Part shown: positions 62,590 through 64,000 of the stretch, in pieces | How positions within the stretch are numbered: position 1 is the first letter of the stretch | How the letters are laid out: each line of letters begins with the position of its first letter | DNA from: an uncultured Sphingomonadaceae bacterium | GTDB lineage: Bacteria; Pseudomonadota; Alphaproteobacteria; Sphingomonadales; Sphingomonadaceae | Assembly: GCA_947493195.1 (NCBI GenBank) | Contig: CANLQG010000002.1 | Location: 124,001 to 188,000, forward strand | Direction of reading: 5' to 3' | Length of the DNA stretch: 64,000 nucleotides | Notes under the pieces: model-generated | The model's database searches: none | Seen by the model: the letters and a program-made list of their open reading frames with translations, nothing else | What the model was told of the DNA's origin: nothing | Made by a program: the position numbers and the translations under genes

Positions 62590-62864
62590 GGAGCGACATG
62601 CAGCAGCGCGGCGGGAGAAAGCCGGACATCGCTTATCAACGGATAGGTCGGCTCCTTCGCGTAGGCAGGCGCTTGGACGGTGATCGCGCCTGCGCCCAGC
62701 CCGACGGCGAAAAGTCCTGCGAACAAGGCGCTTCGCAAAGTGCGTTCCCGGCGCGCGTTGATATCGCCGACCCGCTCCCACACGCCTTCCATGAAACCAC
62801 CGGACACGCCGACCGGAGTCTCGTGGGCAAGCACTTCCAGAATGGGGTCCAATTGATGTTCCAT
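62586..62864 (-). CDS. Small membrane anti-sigma protein, CnrY-like position
   Basis: A 92-aa protein with a cytoplasmic N-terminal part (about residues 1-45: MEHQLDPILEVLAHETPVGVSGGFMEGVWERVGDINARRERTL), one membrane helix (SALFAGLFAVGLGAGAITV) and a short periplasmic tail. Size and topology fit a CnrY-type anti-sigma factor. ATG 62864 is chosen; the open frame extends upstream into the divergent promoter. It is the first gene of the minus-strand metal-response transcript. Confidence 0.75.
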   Translation of the reverse strand: MEHQLDPILEVLAHETPVGVSGGFMEGVWERVGDINARRERTLRSALFAGLFAVGLGAGAITVQAPAYAKEPTYPLISDVRLSPAALLHVAP

Positions 62865-63016
62865 CGCTAGGGGTCGATCCTTGAAGTAGGTGGCCGTTCT
62901 CACAATACGTCCGGTCTGCCCATTGCCCTCATAAATTTTCGTGAGGGGAGGCGTCTTGCGGTGCGTATCAAGGAGCATAGGTCTCGTGAACCCACCGTGA
63001 AAGAGCATTCGCCATT

Positions 63017-63658
63017 ATGAAACCCATCCATCTCCTGATGCTCGTGTGCGCAGGTTTTCTGTTGGTCGGCCCGGCCTATGCGCATGGCGAGAAGGGACAT
63101 GATACCGCTGCCAGCGCTGCCGCCTCTTCCGATCCAACCCATGACGCATCCAGTGCGGGCGAGGCGCAGGCCGCGTCGACTCATGCTGCGGAAGGGCACG
63201 ACGAAGCGTCGGGGGGCCATGAAAGCGCTGCAAATGCGGGAGGTCTCGCCTTCGTCAAGAAGCTGCACCCCGCAACGATACATTTCCCCATTGCCTTGTT
63301 CCTGATGGCGGCGCTGGCGGAATTGTTCATGATGACTGGACGGGGTGCCGGTATCGAACCGGCCGTTCGCGTACTGATCTACGGCGGCGCGGGCGGTGCC
63401 GTAATCGCGGCCTTGTTCGGCTGGATTCATACCGGCCTCTGGTTCGGCGGTGATACGGTCATGCAGCTTCACCGCTGGAACGGGATGCTGATCACTGCGC
63501 TGGGCCTCGCGCTTGCTCTACTTGCCTCCAAGCCGCGGGATGGAAGAACCCTCCTGCGTACCGGACTTCTCTCCATGGCCGCGCTGATTCTGCTTCAGGG
63601 ATTCCTCGGCGGGGAACTCGCTCACGGGCCGGATCACCTCGGCTTCTCGTTGATATGA
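63017..63658 (+). CDS. DUF2231 family membrane protein with exported His-rich N-terminus
   Basis: A 213-aa membrane protein. After a signal peptide (LLMLVCAGFLLVGPAYA) comes a low-complexity Ala/Ser/His/Glu stretch (about residues 23-75), then four hydrophobic helices of DUF2231 with KKLHPATIHFPIALFLMAALAEL. The histidines in HPATIHFP could bind heme or metal. It is divergent from the Cnr-like genes and overlaps the next gene (ATGA). The function is unknown; DUF2231 proteins frequently lie near metal-resistance and cytochrome genes. Confidence 0.85.
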   Translation: MKPIHLLMLVCAGFLLVGPAYAHGEKGHDTAASAAASSDPTHDASSAGEAQAASTHAAEGHDEASGGHESAANAGGLAFVKKLHPATIHFPIALFLMAALAELFMMTGRGAGIEPAVRVLIYGGAGGAVIAALFGWIHTGLWFGGDTVMQLHRWNGMLITALGLALALLASKPRDGRTLLRTGLLSMAALILLQGFLGGELAHGPDHLGFSLI

Positions 63659-63669
63659 AGGAAGACCTG

Positions 63670-64000
63670 ATGCACCGATTCAAACCGATGAAAATTGCTG
63701 GAGCGCTGTTGCTCGGGACCGCCCTGGCGGGTGTGGCGGCGTGCGATCAACCGGTTGAACCGAGGGCCGAAATCGATGATTCCACTACGCTCGACACCGC
63801 AGCGCCGCTGACCGCGTCGTCGCCCAGCGAAGCCGCAGCCGATAGTCCGGCCGTAGCCAGTGTCGATAGCGCACCGGTCGCCGGCAACTCGGCTCCAAAG
63901 CGCGTGCCGGCCGGCCCTGGCACAGCACGACCCGCGCGGATGCAGGCAACCGGTTCGGCGCCGGCACCCACGCCGACGAAGCGCGAAGTCGCTGAAACCT
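63670..64000 (+). CDS. Lipoprotein, 3' end cut by window edge
   Basis: At least 110 residues of a lipoprotein with signal peptide and lipobox LAGVAAC followed by an Ala/Ser/Pro/Thr-rich, probably extended linker. No folded domain is visible before the window ends. ATG 63670 is preferred (AAGGAAG 5 bases upstream); ATG 63655, overlapping the DUF2231 stop as ATGA, is the alternative. It is co-directional with the DUF2231 gene. The functional part must lie beyond base 64000. Confidence 0.7.
   Translation, partial: MHRFKPMKIAGALLLGTALAGVAACDQPVEPRAEIDDSTTLDTAAPLTASSPSEAAADSPAVASVDSAPVAGNSAPKRVPAGPGTARPARMQATGSAPAPTPTKREVAET

Noticed and set aside
62865..63008. Extended N-terminus for the CnrY-like protein
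   Set aside because: It fills the divergent promoter region; ATG 62864 gives the expected about 90-residue anti-sigma size.
1..64000. CRISPR arrays, tRNA or rRNA genes, insertion sequences
   Set aside because: No regularly spaced repeats, cloverleaf-like sequence or transposase frame was seen.

Overview
The window is GC-rich, densely packed and reads like an alphaproteobacterial chromosome segment, most probably Sphingomonadales (Sphingomonadaceae/Erythrobacteraceae type). This rests on two TonB-dependent receptors embedded in catabolic and iron loci, a PepSY-TonB receptor operon, CoA-thioester degradation clusters, and a heavy-metal block of Czc/Cus/CopAB type with a Cnr-like ECF sigma system. 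No rRNA, tRNA, CRISPR array or intact transposase was recognised. The species is inferred from gene style only.

Region 1 (1-8340): a self-contained CoA-thioester degradation regulon. Acyl-CoA ligase (cut by the left edge) and a hydroxyacyl-CoA-dehydrogenase-like SDR diverge from an acyl-CoA dehydrogenase and a MaoC hydratase. A DUF35 protein and a thiolase-fold protein lacking the usual cysteine diverge from a cyclase-family hydrolase and an Old-Yellow-Enzyme-like reductase. Two almost identical 20-bp dyads (1831-1850 and 6145-6164) sit in the two divergent promoter regions. A TSUP permease follows.

Region 2 (9268-14045): an iron locus (PepSY protein, small membrane protein, TonB siderophore receptor) behind a good Fur box, then an L,D-transpeptidase lipoprotein.

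Region 3 (14180-26385): an AraC regulator divergent from a long plus-strand gene series: Rieske oxygenase, TonB receptor, aldehyde dehydrogenase, PrpE-type acyl-CoA synthetase, E1 alpha, E1 beta, free lipoyl domain, E2 catalytic domain, lipoate ligase-like protein. It looks like uptake, oxygenation and acyloin- or ketoacid-type cleavage of an unknown compound. A 21-bp-phased direct repeat in the promoter suits AraC-family control.

Region 4 (26769-35534): an accessory island, all on the minus strand. Its core is a Pycsar anti-phage array with two modules: PycC + PycTIR, then a tandem-cyclase protein + a cysteine-rich protein + PycTM. The tandem cyclase appears to split one active site between two half-degenerate domains. 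This is the most interesting system in the window. Upstream lie a sigma-like gene, two DEDD exonucleases and two unknown proteins.

Region 5 (35742-64000): metal resistance. A MerR regulator and CDF exporter; czcCBA with accessory genes; cusCBAF with a 39-aa membrane peptide and a multicopper oxidase; a persulfide dioxygenase pair; and a minus-strand series of Cnr-like anti-sigma, sensor and ECF sigma, copA, copB, an NTF2-like protein, a PepSY protein and a membrane PQQ dehydrogenase. A DUF2231 membrane protein and a lipoprotein cut by the right edge close the window.
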